32,831 bases of DNA from Acidobacteria bacterium 13_1_40CM_65_14 (GCA_001917905.1 MNEX01000165.1:1-32831), one strand, 5' to 3'. Shown: positions 1 through 8,372, numbered from the stretch's first letter. Program-made: numbers and translations. The notes: a model not told the origin generated them from the letters alone.

Positions 1-1
1 G

Positions 2-844
2 AAGCTGACCGGGACGAAGATGGGCGAGCCGCCGGGCTACCGCGTCATCGTCGATCGCATCTCGCACGAAGTGGAGTACTACCGCGCGTATCTGAAGCAC
101 GCGGTCCTCGAGGGCACCTACGTCATCAACAACCCGTTCTGGTGGACCGCCGACGACAAGTTCTTCAACTACTCGGTCGCGCGCAAGCTCGGCGTCGCCG
201 TCCCGAAGACCGTGCTGTTGCCGCAGAAGTCGTATCCGGCGGACATCGATCTCACGGCCGATTCGCTGCACAACCTCGGGTATCCGATCGACTGGGACGG
301 CCTGCTCGACTACGTCGGCCGTCCCGCGATTCTCAAGCCGTATTCGGGCGGCGGCTGGAAGCACGTCTACAAAGTGCACGACAAGCGTGAGCTGATCGAG
401 GCCTACGACGGCACGGGCCCGTACTGCATGACACTGCAGGAGTTCATCGACTTCGAGCAGTACGTCCGTTGCTTCACGTTCGGCAAGACCGACATCGTGC
501 CCGTCGTCTACGACCCGCATCAGCGCCGCTACCTCGTGCAGCACGACTTTCTCTCGGCGGAGCTCGGTGCGCGGATCGTCCGTGACGCGCAGACGCTGAA
601 CACGGCGCTCGGCTACGAGATGAACACCATCGAGTTCGCGGTGAAGGCCGGCGTGCCGTACGCGATCGATTTTCTGAATCCGGCGCCCGATTTCGAGCGC
701 GACCGCATCACGCCGTTCTACTTCGACATGGTCGTGCAGAAGATGGCGGATCTGGTCATCGATCGCGCGCTCAACGGCAAGCCGCAGAACACCTGGCCGA
801 AGTGGGCGGAGATGGTGGGACTGGGGAAAGAGGCGCCCGTGTAG
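2..844 (+). CDS. ATP-grasp ligase, 5' end cut by window edge
   Basis: The reading frame is open from the first bases of the window, so the true start probably lies upstream; the first internal ATG is at 20. About 280 residues are visible, up to the TAG at 842-844. ATP-grasp features are seen: a lysine in an ILKP strand followed by a glycine-rich loop (SGGGW, about residue 112), an LQEFI hinge, and a late NTIEF ... IDFLNPAP segment that fits the Mg-binding acidic/Asn strand. Family knowledge: such enzymes join a carboxylate to an amine, thiol or similar group using ATP through an acyl-phosphate. The substrate is unknown. It is followed by a second, circularly permuted ATP-grasp gene, and a third lies 3.7 kb on, so it likely belongs to a small-molecule or peptide ligation locus. 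Confidence 0.8.
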   Translation, partial: KLTGTKMGEPPGYRVIVDRISHEVEYYRAYLKHAVLEGTYVINNPFWWTADDKFFNYSVARKLGVAVPKTVLLPQKSYPADIDLTADSLHNLGYPIDWDGLLDYVGRPAILKPYSGGGWKHVYKVHDKRELIEAYDGTGPYCMTLQEFIDFEQYVRCFTFGKTDIVPVVYDPHQRRYLVQHDFLSAELGARIVRDAQTLNTALGYEMNTIEFAVKAGVPYAIDFLNPAPDFERDRITPFYFDMVVQKMADLVIDRALNGKPQNTWPKWAEMVGLGKEAPV

Positions 845-846
845 CG

Positions 847-967
847 CCACGAAACCACGAAACCACGAAACCACGAAAAAATTTGTTTGGGTTCGCGTTT
901 TTGGATTTCCGTCTTTTTCGTGTTTTCGTCTTTTTCGTGTTTTCGTGGTTTCGTGGTTTCGTGGTTT
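847..967. repeat. Period-8 inverted-arm repeat
   Basis: The left arm has four exact tandem copies of CCACGAAA (847-878). The right arm has three exact copies of the reverse complement TTTCGTGG (941-964). The spacer between them is A/T-rich with degenerate copies. Transcribed, it would fold into a long hairpin between the two ATP-grasp genes. It starts 3 nt after the upstream stop codon and ends about 30 nt before the next ATG. Confidence 0.9.
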
Positions 968-997
968 GGGTTTTCGTGGGCTCGCGATTGTTGAATC

Positions 998-2338
998 ATG
1001 TCCTCGCCGATCGACATCTGGCACTCCTTGCTGCGTGAGGTGGATGCGCCAGCCTTGTGCTCGTCGCTCGCCGAGCGCATGCGGACGCGACGTCTCCACT
1101 TTGGCGGACGGCCGCTCTGTCCGTTTCTTCGTCCCTTCTTCCTCGACGCCGCCGACGAGGATCGCGTGCGCCACGCCGCGGAGACGTTGTGGAGGCTTGG
1201 CGAGCGGGTGGCGCGCGTCGCCATCGATCGACCCGATCTGCTCCAGCAGCTCGCGCTGAGCGACGCGGAAATCCGTCTCGCGCGGATCGATCCCGGCTAC
1301 GAGACGACGAGCACCGCGGCGCGCGCGGACGCGTTCGTTCTGCCTGACTCGCTGCAGTTCGCGGAGTACAACGGCGAGTCGCCCGCGGGCGCCGGCTACA
1401 GTCAGGGCCTGGCCGAAGTGTTCGACGGGGAGCCGCTGATGGCGCGATTTCGCGAGCGCTTCGTCGTGCGCATGTATCGTCCCGTCGAAGCGCTGCTCGA
1501 GGCGCTCGTCGCGAGCTATCGCGAGTGGGGCGGCACGGCGTCGCCGCCGCTGATGGCGATTGTCGACTGGCGCGAGGTGCCGACCTACAGCGAGTTCGAG
1601 ATCATGCGCGACGCGTTCACCGCGCTCGGCGTCCCGACAGTCATCGCCGACCCGCGCGATCTCGTCTTCAGCAACAATCGTCTCTACGCCAACGGCCACG
1701 CGATCGACCTCGTCTACCGGCGCGTGCTCATCAACGACATGGTCGCGCGCGATCGGGAATGCCGCGCGCTCGTCGACGCGTACGAGCAGCGCGCCGTCTG
1801 CGTCGCCAACTCGCTCCGCTGCAAGATTCCGCACAAGAAAGCGTTCTTCGCCGTCCTCACCGACGAGCGTCACGCGAACCTGTTCAGCGCTGACGAGCGT
1901 GAGGTCATCCGCCGCCACATCCCGTGGACCGTCGTCGTCGAGGAGCGCCGCGTCACGCGTGACGGCCAGGCGATCGATCTGCTGCCCCATCTGCGTCGTC
2001 ATCGCGACCGCTTCGTCATCAAGCCGAACGACGAATACGGCGGCACCGGCGTCACGCTCGGATGGGAGACGACGGAAGCGGAATGGGACGCGGCGATCGC
2101 GCGAGCGCTGGCGGAGCGCGATCGCGGGTGGGTGGCGCAGGAGCAGATCAAGGTCCGCCGCGAAGTCTCTCCGATTTGCGAGAACGACCTCGCCATGCGC
2201 GACATGCTTGTCGATTTCGCGCCGTACCTCTTTCGCGGCCGGCTCGCCGGCTTCCTGACCCGCCTCAGCGCGACCGGCCTCGCGAACGTCACCTCAGGCG
2301 GAGGGCAGGTTCCTGCATTCGTGGTGTCGCAGCGATAA
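998..2338 (+). CDS. Circularly permuted ATP-grasp protein
   Basis: 446 aa with ATG start. The order of motifs is that of circularly permuted ATP-grasp proteins. An acidic/Asn strand (FAEYNGESPAG, about residues 122-132) that is normally C-terminal comes first. The nucleotide-binding lysine strand (FVIKPNDEYGGTG, about 338-350), the QEQIKVRRE hinge and the terminal SGGGQ loop (about 436-440) come later. Related proteins are glutathionylspermidine-synthase-like ligases or are found in peptide-tagging operons; the substrate here is unknown. No strong Shine-Dalgarno is visible, so the start is moderately certain. The stop overlaps the left arm of the next repeat hairpin by 2 nt. Confidence 0.8.
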   Translation: MSSPIDIWHSLLREVDAPALCSSLAERMRTRRLHFGGRPLCPFLRPFFLDAADEDRVRHAAETLWRLGERVARVAIDRPDLLQQLALSDAEIRLARIDPGYETTSTAARADAFVLPDSLQFAEYNGESPAGAGYSQGLAEVFDGEPLMARFRERFVVRMYRPVEALLEALVASYREWGGTASPPLMAIVDWREVPTYSEFEIMRDAFTALGVPTVIADPRDLVFSNNRLYANGHAIDLVYRRVLINDMVARDRECRALVDAYEQRAVCVANSLRCKIPHKKAFFAVLTDERHANLFSADEREVIRRHIPWTVVVEERRVTRDGQAIDLLPHLRRHRDRFVIKPNDEYGGTGVTLGWETTEAEWDAAIARALAERDRGWVAQEQIKVRREVSPICENDLAMRDMLVDFAPYLFRGRLAGFLTRLSATGLANVTSGGGQVPAFVVSQR

Positions 2339-2427
2339 CTCTCCACCACGGAGGACACCGGGGACGCGGGTCGAGCCCTTTACATTTTTTCCCTCCGTGT
2401 CCCCCGTGTCCTCCGTGGTGGAGAGTT
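2337..2427. repeat. Period-9 inverted-arm repeat (CCACGGAGG family)
   Basis: The left arm starts AACTCTCCACCACGGAGG at 2337. The right arm ends CCTCCGTGGTGGAGAGTT at 2427, a near-perfect reverse complement. Units of about 9 nt (CACGGAGGA-like) repeat inside each arm. The same family recurs at 5790-5884 and 8386-8481. Its left arm overlaps the stop codon of the upstream gene. Confidence 0.9.
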
Positions 2428-2478
2428 GATTGGCGCGTTGATGGGGTGTGGAGAGTTTGATCGAACTAAGATACCTCG

Positions 2479-3498
2479 ATGACCTTCGGCCCCCCATCGG
2501 CTGAGCTCGAACCCGGCGCGCGGAATGCGGTTGACGTCTGTCTTTCCATCAAACCTGAGGAGCACGTCGCGCTGATTGCCGACGAGCCGAGCCGTGAAGT
2601 CGCGGCGAGTATCGCGGCCGCGCTCGATCGCATCGGCGCGACATGGAACGCCGTGTTGATCGAGGACGCCGCGCGACCATTGACGTCGGCGCCTCAGCCT
2701 GTGCTGGATGCGCTCGAGCATGCAGACGTCGGAATCCTGTGCGTGCAGCCACAGCCGGGCGAGCTCGGCGCGCGGATGACGATCGTCTCGGTCGTCGAGC
2801 GCCGCGGCATCCGCTACGCCCACATGGTCGGCGTGACGCCGCAGATCATGCGTGAGGGGATGCGCGCCGACTACCGGCTGGTGGACGCGCTCAGCCAGCG
2901 AGTGTGCGAGCGCATGCGGCACGCCCGCCGACTGCGCGTCGAGACGCCGTCGGGCACGTCGTTCACCGCGTCGTTCGATCCGTCGCTCGCGTGGGTCAAG
3001 ACGAGCGGGCTCATCGATCGGCGGTACTGGTCGAATCTGCCGGCGGGTGAGGTGTTCACAACACCCGCGAGCGTCGACGGCGTGTTCGTGTGCGACGGCA
3101 CGGCGGGCGATTACTTCGGTCCGAAGTACGGCGACCTGCGCGCGACGCCGCTCACGCTCGACATCGCCGGCGGACGACTGAAGGCCGCGCACTGCGCACG
3201 CAAGGATCTCGAGCAGGAATTCTGGGACTACTGCCACACCGACGAGCAGAGCGACCGCGTCGGCGAGCTCGCCTTCGGCACCAACATCGCGCTCGAGGAC
3301 ATGATCGGCGTGCTGCTGCAGGACGAGAAGATCCCCGGCGTCCACATTGCGTTCGGCGATCCGTACGGCAGCCAGACCGGCGCCCCCTGGAAATCGCGCA
3401 CGCACATCGACGTCCTCACGCGCGCGTGCGACGTCTGGATTGACGATGAACAGGTCATCGGAAGCGGCCGGTACCTGATGGATCGCTTCGGGCTTTGA
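2479..3498 (+). CDS. M29-family metal aminopeptidase
   Basis: 339 aa with ATG start. The C-terminal half shows the dinuclear-metal ligands known from thermophilic aminopeptidase T (M29): Glu191 (AGEVFTTP), Glu263 (GELAFGTN), His289 (HIAFGD), and His309 with Asp311 (THIDVL). The family removes N-terminal residues from peptides using two divalent metals, and is cytosolic; no signal peptide is seen. The protein is somewhat shorter than the typical roughly 400-residue enzymes, and its N-terminal domain is divergent. Its place between ATP-grasp ligases suggests it may trim or recycle the locus product, but general peptide turnover is equally possible. Confidence 0.85.
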   Translation: MTFGPPSAELEPGARNAVDVCLSIKPEEHVALIADEPSREVAASIAAALDRIGATWNAVLIEDAARPLTSAPQPVLDALEHADVGILCVQPQPGELGARMTIVSVVERRGIRYAHMVGVTPQIMREGMRADYRLVDALSQRVCERMRHARRLRVETPSGTSFTASFDPSLAWVKTSGLIDRRYWSNLPAGEVFTTPASVDGVFVCDGTAGDYFGPKYGDLRATPLTLDIAGGRLKAAHCARKDLEQEFWDYCHTDEQSDRVGELAFGTNIALEDMIGVLLQDEKIPGVHIAFGDPYGSQTGAPWKSRTHIDVLTRACDVWIDDEQVIGSGRYLMDRFGL

Positions 3499-3502
3499 CC
3501 CA

Positions 3503-3577
3503 CAACGATCAACGCAGAACGCGCTGAACCCGCAGAAAAAGCGAACCCTGCGTGTTCTGCGATTTCTGCGTTGACTG
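3503..3577. repeat. Inverted-arm repeat (CGCAGAA family), between convergent genes
   Basis: The left arm has AACGCAGAAC- and CCGCAGAAA-type units from 3510. The right arm is TTCTGCGATTTCTGCGTTG, ending at 3573. It lies between the stop codons of the convergent aminopeptidase and esterase genes, where a hairpin could act as a bidirectional terminator. The same unit recurs at 16496-16561. Confidence 0.85.
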
Positions 3578-3582
3578 TCGTG

Positions 3583-4311
3583 CTATGACCGCGACAGGTA
3601 CTCGCGCATCTGATGCTTCCAGTACGGCCAGTCGTGTCCGCCCATCGCGCCCCAGTCGTCGAGATGATGCCGGATGCCGCGGCTCGCGAGGATGCGCGAG
3701 AATCGGTACGACTCGTCGCTTTTTTCCCACGGTCCCGATCCGGTCGCGATGTGGATGTCGCAGGTCGCGAGATTCCCGAGCAGCCACGGATCGGACGCGC
3801 TCGACAGATAGTCGACCGGGTTGTTGAAGTAGAAGTTGTCGTCATACCCGCCGTCCATGAACGCCTTCATGTCGTACACGCCGGAGAGCGCGAAACAGCG
3901 TTTGACGACGTCGGGGTACTTGAAGAGCGTGTTGGCGGCATGAAACGCGCCGAGCGACGCGCCCATCGTCCAGACGCCGACGTCGTGCGACTGGCAGTGA
4001 TGCCGGATGAACGGAATGACCTCCTGGCGGATGTACTCGTCGTACATGCGCTGCATCCAGCTGCGATGGAGCGGATGTGCGCCGCGGTTGCCGAACGAGT
4101 CGCCGTGGTTGATGTTGACGCAGAAGGCTTTCACGCGGCCGCCGTCGATGTGATCGGCGATCGCGCCGATCATGCTCTGCCGCTCGTACTCGCCTTCATC
4201 GCCGCCGCTCGTGGGAAACATGATCATCGGCGGCCCCCAATGGCCATAGACGATGACGCCCATGTCGCGTTTGACGCGGTCGGAATACCAGCGATGTGCT
4301 TCTCGGTACAT
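3583..4311 (-). CDS. Alpha/beta-hydrolase fold esterase
   Basis: 242 aa when started at the ATG at 4311; an upstream extension would run through repeat sequence and is not credible. The nucleophile elbow is GASLG with Ser119, and the catalytic His is probably His226 in GGHDW. The fold matches bacterial esterase-D-like putative esterases that hydrolyse small acyl esters or peptide-like substrates. No signal peptide is seen, so it is probably cytosolic. It points against its neighbours and sits between the M29 peptidase and an ATP-grasp gene. A 37-nt element shared with the acyl ligase gene lies just upstream of its start. Confidence 0.8.
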   Translation of the reverse strand: MYREAHRWYSDRVKRDMGVIVYGHWGPPMIMFPTSGGDEGEYERQSMIGAIADHIDGGRVKAFCVNINHGDSFGNRGAHPLHRSWMQRMYDEYIRQEVIPFIRHHCQSHDVGVWTMGASLGAFHAANTLFKYPDVVKRCFALSGVYDMKAFMDGGYDDNFYFNNPVDYLSSASDPWLLGNLATCDIHIATGSGPWEKSDESYRFSRILASRGIRHHLDDWGAMGGHDWPYWKHQMREYLSRS

Positions 4312-4322
4312 GGTGGTCTGGT

Positions 4323-4359
4323 GTCGCGCGCCGCCTTCGCGCCGAAGGCGCTTCGGCGA
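4323..4359. repeat. 37-nt palindromic element, copy 1
   Basis: This stretch is identical, in reverse complement, to 23106-23142 inside the acyl-ligase gene. The core contains an inverted repeat of the form CGCCGAAGGCG with flanking GC arms. It is 11 nt upstream of the minus-strand esterase start. Related sequence (CCGCCTTCGCG ... CTTCGGCGG) occurs inside the GH105 gene near 15105-15129. Confidence 0.9.
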
Positions 4360-4415
4360 CCCTCGCCGAAGCTCGCGTGAATCGCAAGCGAGCGGAGGCG
4401 GGAAGGCTTTAGCGC

Positions 4416-4526
4416 TTGTGAAAAACACGTGTGAACGCAAAGATCGCAAAGCGCGCAAAGGCATTTCTGGGAATTCACCTTTGCGGTCTTCGCGGTCTTT
4501 GCGTTCAGCGTAATGTGTTCACAATC
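4416..4526. repeat. Period-9 inverted-arm repeat (CGCAAAG family)
   Basis: The left arm begins TTGTGAAAAACAC and continues with GAACGCAAAG, ATCGCAAAG and CGCGCAAAG units. The right arm mirrors this (CTTTGCGG ... CTTTGCGTTC ... GTGTTCACAA). The outer ends and the preceding GCGCTTGTGAA are shared with the element at 26797-26910. It lies in the divergent gap upstream of both the esterase and the third ATP-grasp gene. Confidence 0.9.
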
Positions 4527-4568
4527 TAGGTGACCGGCGACGGTCGCTTTCGCCGTCCGAGAGTATAG

Positions 4569-5780
4569 ATGCTGACGATCCTCTGTGTCGCCACGTACTT
4601 CAAAGGTGACGCGTTCCTGAGGGAAGCGAAGCAGCAGGGCTGCACCGTGCTGCTGCTGACGTCGGACAAGCTCGCCAACGACGCGTGGCCGCGCGAGGCG
4701 ATCGACGAGATCCACAGCATCCCGCGAGACGCGGACGAGGCGCGGATCAAGCGCACGGTCGACGCCGTCGCGCGGCGTCATCGCATCGAGCGCATCACGG
4801 CGCTCGACGACTTCGACGTGGAGATGGGCGCGATGCTGCGCGAGCATCTCCAGGTGCCGGGCATGGGCCGCACCACCGCGAGCCGCTTCCGCGACAAGCT
4901 CGCGATGCGGATGAAGGCGAGGAATCTCGGCATTCCGGTGCCGGAGTTTGCGCCGGTGTTCACCGACCAGGACGTCAACGACTGGTTGGCGCGCGTGGCG
5001 CCGCCGTGGATGCTGAAGCCGCGCTCGTCGGCCGCCGCGATTGGGATCAAGAAGGTCAACAGTCACGACGAGTTGTGGCGTGCGCTCCATGCCGCCGGCG
5101 ACCAGCGATCGCGCTGCGTCCTCGAGCAGTTCGTGCCGGGCGACGTCTACCACGTCGACTCGATCGTCTGGGACGGCGGCGTCATCTTCGCGGTGGCGTT
5201 CAAGTACGGCCGGCCGCCGATGCAGATTGCGCACGAAGGGGGCATCTTCATCACGCGCCGGCTCGCGGACGGTTCGGCGGAGGGCAGCGCGCTGCTCGCA
5301 CTCAATCGGCGCCTGCAGGACGGCCTCGGTCTCCGCCGCGGCGTCTCGCATACCGAATTCATCCGCCAAGACACCGGTGGTGTCCCCCTCGAGCCGGGCC
5401 GTGAATTCGTGTTCCTCGAAACCTCCGCCCGCGTCGGCGGCGCCTTCATCGTCGACACGATCGAAGCGGGCACCGGCATCAACCTCTGGCGCGAGTGGGC
5501 GAAGATCGAAGTTGCGGGCGAGGATGGAACGTACAGCGTGCCGCCGCACCGCGACGATCACTCCGGCATCGTGCTGTCGCTGGCGAGGCAGGAATTGCCC
5601 GACATGTCGGCGTATGTCGATCCGGAAATCACCACGAGGATCCGCAAACATCATCACGCCGGCTTGATCGTCGCGTCACCGGATCCGCAGCGCGTCGAAG
5701 CGCTGATGGCCGACTACACCGAGCGCTTCTACCGCGACTTCTTCGCGACGGCGCCGCCCCCCGAGCGGCCCGTGGAGTAG
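4569..5780 (+). CDS. CarB-like ATP-grasp domain protein
   Basis: 403 aa with ATG start. An N-terminal Rossmann-like pre-ATP-grasp region (MLTILCVATYF onward) is followed by a central ATP-grasp fold. Visible motifs are MLKPRSSAAAIGI (lysine strand, about residues 142-154), LEQFVPGDVYHVDS (hinge plus substrate strand) and FLETSARVGG (Mg-binding E-x-S-x-R, about 285). These match carboxylate-amine ligases such as those that add amino acids to a carboxylate. The specific substrate cannot be read. It lacks obvious targeting signals. Together with the two upstream ATP-grasp genes it gives three structurally different ligases within 6 kb. Confidence 0.8.
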   Translation: MLTILCVATYFKGDAFLREAKQQGCTVLLLTSDKLANDAWPREAIDEIHSIPRDADEARIKRTVDAVARRHRIERITALDDFDVEMGAMLREHLQVPGMGRTTASRFRDKLAMRMKARNLGIPVPEFAPVFTDQDVNDWLARVAPPWMLKPRSSAAAIGIKKVNSHDELWRALHAAGDQRSRCVLEQFVPGDVYHVDSIVWDGGVIFAVAFKYGRPPMQIAHEGGIFITRRLADGSAEGSALLALNRRLQDGLGLRRGVSHTEFIRQDTGGVPLEPGREFVFLETSARVGGAFIVDTIEAGTGINLWREWAKIEVAGEDGTYSVPPHRDDHSGIVLSLARQELPDMSAYVDPEITTRIRKHHHAGLIVASPDPQRVEALMADYTERFYRDFFATAPPPERPVE

Positions 5781-5789
5781 CCGTTTACC

Positions 5790-5884
5790 TATCCACCACA
5801 GGGGACGCGGAGGACACGGAGGTTCAACCCTGTAGAGCCAGGACTCTTGCTCCGTGTCCCCCGTGTCCTTCGTGGTGGAGAGTT
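5790..5884. repeat. Period-9 inverted-arm repeat (CCACGGAGG family)
   Basis: The left arm ATCCACCACAGGGGACG is at 5790, and the right arm runs to CTTCGTGGTGGAGAG at 5884. The right arm ends 5 nt before the esterase ATG at 5890, so its terminal GGAGAG sits at Shine-Dalgarno distance. The repeat may supply the ribosome-binding site of the downstream gene. Confidence 0.9.
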
Positions 5885-5889
5885 CGCCT

Positions 5890-6687
5890 ATGAAACGAAC
5901 CCTCAAAAACGTCTGGTCGCCGCAGCGGCGCAATCGCCACGATGTCGACGTCTATCTGCCCGCGTCGTACCGGACGGCCGGGCATCGCCGATACCCGGTC
6001 GTCTACATGCAGGACGGCCAGAATCTGTCGGATCCGGCGACGGCATTCGCAGGCACCTGGGATCTCGAACCGGCGCTCGAGCGCCTGGCCGCCCGAGGCC
6101 TCGAGATCATCGTCGTCGGCGTGCATCACGCGGGCGAGGAGCGGCTCGCGGAGTACAGTCCGTTTCCCGATCGCCGACTCGGCGGTGGCGAAGGCGAGTC
6201 GTATCTCGAGTTTCTCGTCGACACGCTCAAGCCGCGGGTCGATCGACTGTTCCGCACGCGCACGCACTGCGACGACACGGTGATCTTCGGATCGTCGATG
6301 GGCGCGCTCATCAGCCTCTACGCGTTCTTCAGATATCCGTCGGTGTTCGGGCGCGCGGGCGCCATGAGCCCGTCGGTGTGGTTCGGGCAGGGCGCCATCC
6401 TCGATTACATCGCCGCCGCCAAGGCGCCCGGCGGCCGCGTGTATCTCGACGTCGGGACGCGCGAGGGTACGGGCACGGTGCGCAACGCACGCCAGCTCGC
6501 GCGGCTGCTCGTGCGAAAAGGATTTCGCCGCGACACGAGAACGACGCGCGCCGCTTCGCCGAGCGCTGAACGGCGCGCCCGGCGACCCGCATCGCTGTTG
6601 CGGTACGTCGAGGACGCCGCCGGCGGGCATCAGGAGGCGGCGTGGGCCCACCGCCTCGAAGGCGCGTTCGATTTTCTCCTCGACTAG
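5890..6687 (+). CDS. Alpha/beta-hydrolase fold esterase
   Basis: 265 aa from the ATG at 5890; a 12-residue upstream extension from 5854 would be encoded by the repeat and is not preferred. The nucleophile elbow is GSSMG with Ser136. His247 in GGHQEAAW fits the catalytic histidine, and VVYMQDGQN is the typical early strand of putative esterases. Residues about 214-236 (RRDTRTT ... RRPAS) look unlike the family. In that stretch the other two frames carry plausible segments, so a compensated pair of indels or a local assembly error is possible. It is a different subfamily from the esterase at 3583-4311. GGAGAG 8 nt upstream comes from the repeat. Confidence 0.8.
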   Translation: MKRTLKNVWSPQRRNRHDVDVYLPASYRTAGHRRYPVVYMQDGQNLSDPATAFAGTWDLEPALERLAARGLEIIVVGVHHAGEERLAEYSPFPDRRLGGGEGESYLEFLVDTLKPRVDRLFRTRTHCDDTVIFGSSMGALISLYAFFRYPSVFGRAGAMSPSVWFGQGAILDYIAAAKAPGGRVYLDVGTREGTGTVRNARQLARLLVRKGFRRDTRTTRAASPSAERRARRPASLLRYVEDAAGGHQEAAWAHRLEGAFDFLLD

Positions 6688-6800
6688 CGCGCAAACCGAC
6701 GAAGCGCGTGTTGCTCGACATCGAAGGTCATCCCGGCCCGTGCTCGGTCGTCACATGCGAGAATGTGCCCGCCGATCATGATCGGATGAATACTGGAGCT

Positions 6801-6883
6801 CACGATGAACGCAAAGGCCGCTAAGACCGCAAAGGTTGTCTGGGTTGTTCTTTGCGCCCTTTGCGGTCTTTGCGTTCTTCGTG
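6801..6883. repeat. Period-9 inverted-arm repeat (CGCAAAG family)
   Basis: The left arm CACGATGAACGCAAAGG has further GCCGCTAAG/ACCGCAAAG units. The right arm mirrors it and ends TTTGCGTTCTTCGTG at 6883. It lies between the convergent esterase and coiled-coil genes. Confidence 0.9.
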
Positions 6884-6902
6884 ATTCGGTCCGTCGTGGC
6901 GA

Positions 6903-7541
6903 TTACCGCTTTTCGAGAACCTGCTGCAACGAGGCGATCTGCTGTTGCAGCGCGGTCAGTCTCGCGTCGAGATCCGACACGCGCATCTCGTGGCGGCGGT
7001 CGCGCGCCAGCATCGCTTCCGATTTCTTCAGGAGCTCGTCGGCGACGGCGTTGATGGCGCCGGAGAGCCCGCGGAGCAGGCCCGCCACGTCGCGATCGCG
7101 CGTGTCCACGTACGGCGTGATCTGCTGCAGGAAGATGACGAGCAGACTCTGAAAGCGGACGAGATCGCCCATCGTGTCGTGCAACAGCGTCAGCGTGGTC
7201 GCGATCGATTCGCGGGTCTCGCGCGCGACCGGGACGTTGCGGTTCAGGTGATCGACGACGGCCGAGTTGAATGCCTGCTGCTGCTCGAAAAGCGGCGCCA
7301 CCACGCGGCGGACCGCGTCGGCGAACCGCCCGCGCAGGCCGCGGCCCGCGGCCGGCCGATCGATCTTCCACAACGTGTTGAGCGGCGTGATCTGATGGTC
7401 GTCGGGTCCGGGCGGTGGATGCGGAAAGTCGGCGGGCAGCCGCTGGATGGCGCGGTCGAGATGTGTGAGCGCTTCGTTGTACACACGGTCGGCGGCTTCG
7501 CGCTCGGCTTTCAGTCGCGCCGGGTCATCTTCCAATCTCAA
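6903..7541 (-). CDS. Coiled-coil hypothetical protein
   Basis: 212 aa, apparently starting at TTG (7541). A second in-frame TTG lies two codons later, so the start is uncertain. The N-terminus is charged (EREAADRVYNEALTHLDRAI), followed by a Pro-rich stretch (FPHPPPGPDD). The middle contains FNSAVVDHLNRNVP, and the C-terminal third is heptad-rich (LTALQQQIASLQQVLEKR), predicting a coiled coil. Similar sequences are remembered as the N-terminal region of larger glycosyltransferase/methyltransferase-cluster proteins; here it stands alone. No catalytic domain and no membrane segment are seen, and no function is assigned. Confidence 0.65.
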   Translation of the reverse strand: MRLEDDPARLKAEREAADRVYNEALTHLDRAIQRLPADFPHPPPGPDDHQITPLNTLWKIDRPAAGRGLRGRFADAVRRVVAPLFEQQQAFNSAVVDHLNRNVPVARETRESIATTLTLLHDTMGDLVRFQSLLVIFLQQITPYVDTRDRDVAGLLRGLSGAINAVADELLKKSEAMLARDRRHEMRVSDLDARLTALQQQIASLQQVLEKR

Positions 7542-7600
7542 GGCTCGCGGGGCCCCGCTTCTAATCTCAATGGGTCGCCGGGCCCGCCCCCGCTCGCTTC
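7542..7600 (-). repeat. GGGGCCCC element before a start codon
   Basis: On the minus strand a GCGAGCGGGGGCGGGCCC block and a CGGGGCCCCGCGAG block precede the coiled-coil gene. The direct repeat TTGAGATTRGAAG flanks the second block, and its downstream copy contains the likely TTG start codon. It is one of six genes in the window with this element at the start. Confidence 0.75.
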
Positions 7601-8372
7601 ACCGGCCAACGAGCCCCTCGACCGGGCTGCTGGCGTTCGCGTACATCTTGCGCGGGATGCGTCCGGACAGGTAGGCGAGCCGGCCGGCGCGAACCGCGAG
7701 GTTCATCGCTTCGGCCATCGCGACGGGATTCTGCGCGCCTGCAATAGCGGTGTTCATCAACACGGCGTCCGCGCCGAGCTCCATGGCGAGCGCCGCATCC
7801 GAGGCGGTGCCGACGCCCGCGTCGACGATGACCGGCACGCGCGAGAATTCGCGGATGATGCGGATGTTGTTCGGGTTCTGGATGCCGAGGCCGGAGCCGA
7901 TGGGCGCGCCGAGCGGCATGACCGCCGCCGCGCCGGCGTCCTCGAGCTTGCGGCACGCCACCGGATCGTCGTTGGTATAGGGCAGCACGACGAAGTCTTC
8001 GCGCACGAGGATGCGCGTCGCTTCGATGAGCGCCTCGTTGTCGGGGAACAACGTTTTCTCGTCGCCGATCACTTCGAGCTTCACCCAGTTCGACAGACCC
8101 GCCTCGCGTCCGAGACGCGCGGTGCGCACCGCTTCGTCCGCGGTGTAACAGCCGGCGGTGTTCGGCAGGATGAAGTACTTGGACGTGTCGATGTAATCGA
8201 GAAGGGATTCCTTCGATCGATCCGAGATATTCACGCGGCGCACCGCGACCGTGATCATCTCGGCGCCCGACGCGTCGTGCGCTTTCACCATGACCGACGG
8301 CGACGAGTATTTGCCGGTGCCGACGATGAGCCGCGACGTGAAGGTCTTGCCTGCGATTGTGAAGGTATCCAC
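7599..8372 (-). CDS. thiG: Thiazole synthase ThiG
   Basis: 257 aa, full family length. It forms the thiazole phosphate ring of thiamin from 1-deoxy-xylulose phosphate, dehydroglycine and ThiS-thiocarboxylate sulfur. Seen: LIVGTGKY near the N-terminus, the Schiff-base lysine Lys98 in [14 protein letters not shown], a [13 protein letters not shown] phosphate loop, and the C-terminal [21 protein letters not shown] strand region. The start is GTG at 8372, with AAGGG 7-8 nt upstream, the best supported choice. It is cytosolic. thiS lies upstream on the same strand, separated by a repeat hairpin, so the two are probably co-transcribed. Confidence 0.97.
   Translation of the reverse strand: MDTFTIAGKTFTSRLIVGTGKYSSPSVMVKAHDASGAEMITVAVRRVNISDRSKESLLDYIDTSKYFILPNTAGCYTADEAVRTARLGREAGLSNWVKLEVIGDEKTLFPDNEALIEATRILVREDFVVLPYTNDDPVACRKLEDAGAAAVMPLGAPIGSGLGIQNPNNIRIIREFSRVPVIVDAGVGTASDAALAMELGADAVLMNTAIAGAQNPVAMAEAMNLAVRAGRLAYLSGRIPRKMYANASSPVEGLVGR

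Noticed and set aside
847-967. CRISPR-like tandem repeat
   Set aside because: Units are 8 nt with no spacers, and the arms are inverted. No cas genes are present.
2380-3405. Long antisense open frame over the aminopeptidase gene
   Set aside because: Arg/His-rich translation with no motif; typical mirror of a GC-rich coding gene. The sense strand has clear metal-site motifs.
4224-5657. Long antisense open frame over the third ATP-grasp gene
   Set aside because: Low-complexity Arg/Asp/Val composition; the plus strand carries clear ATP-grasp motifs.
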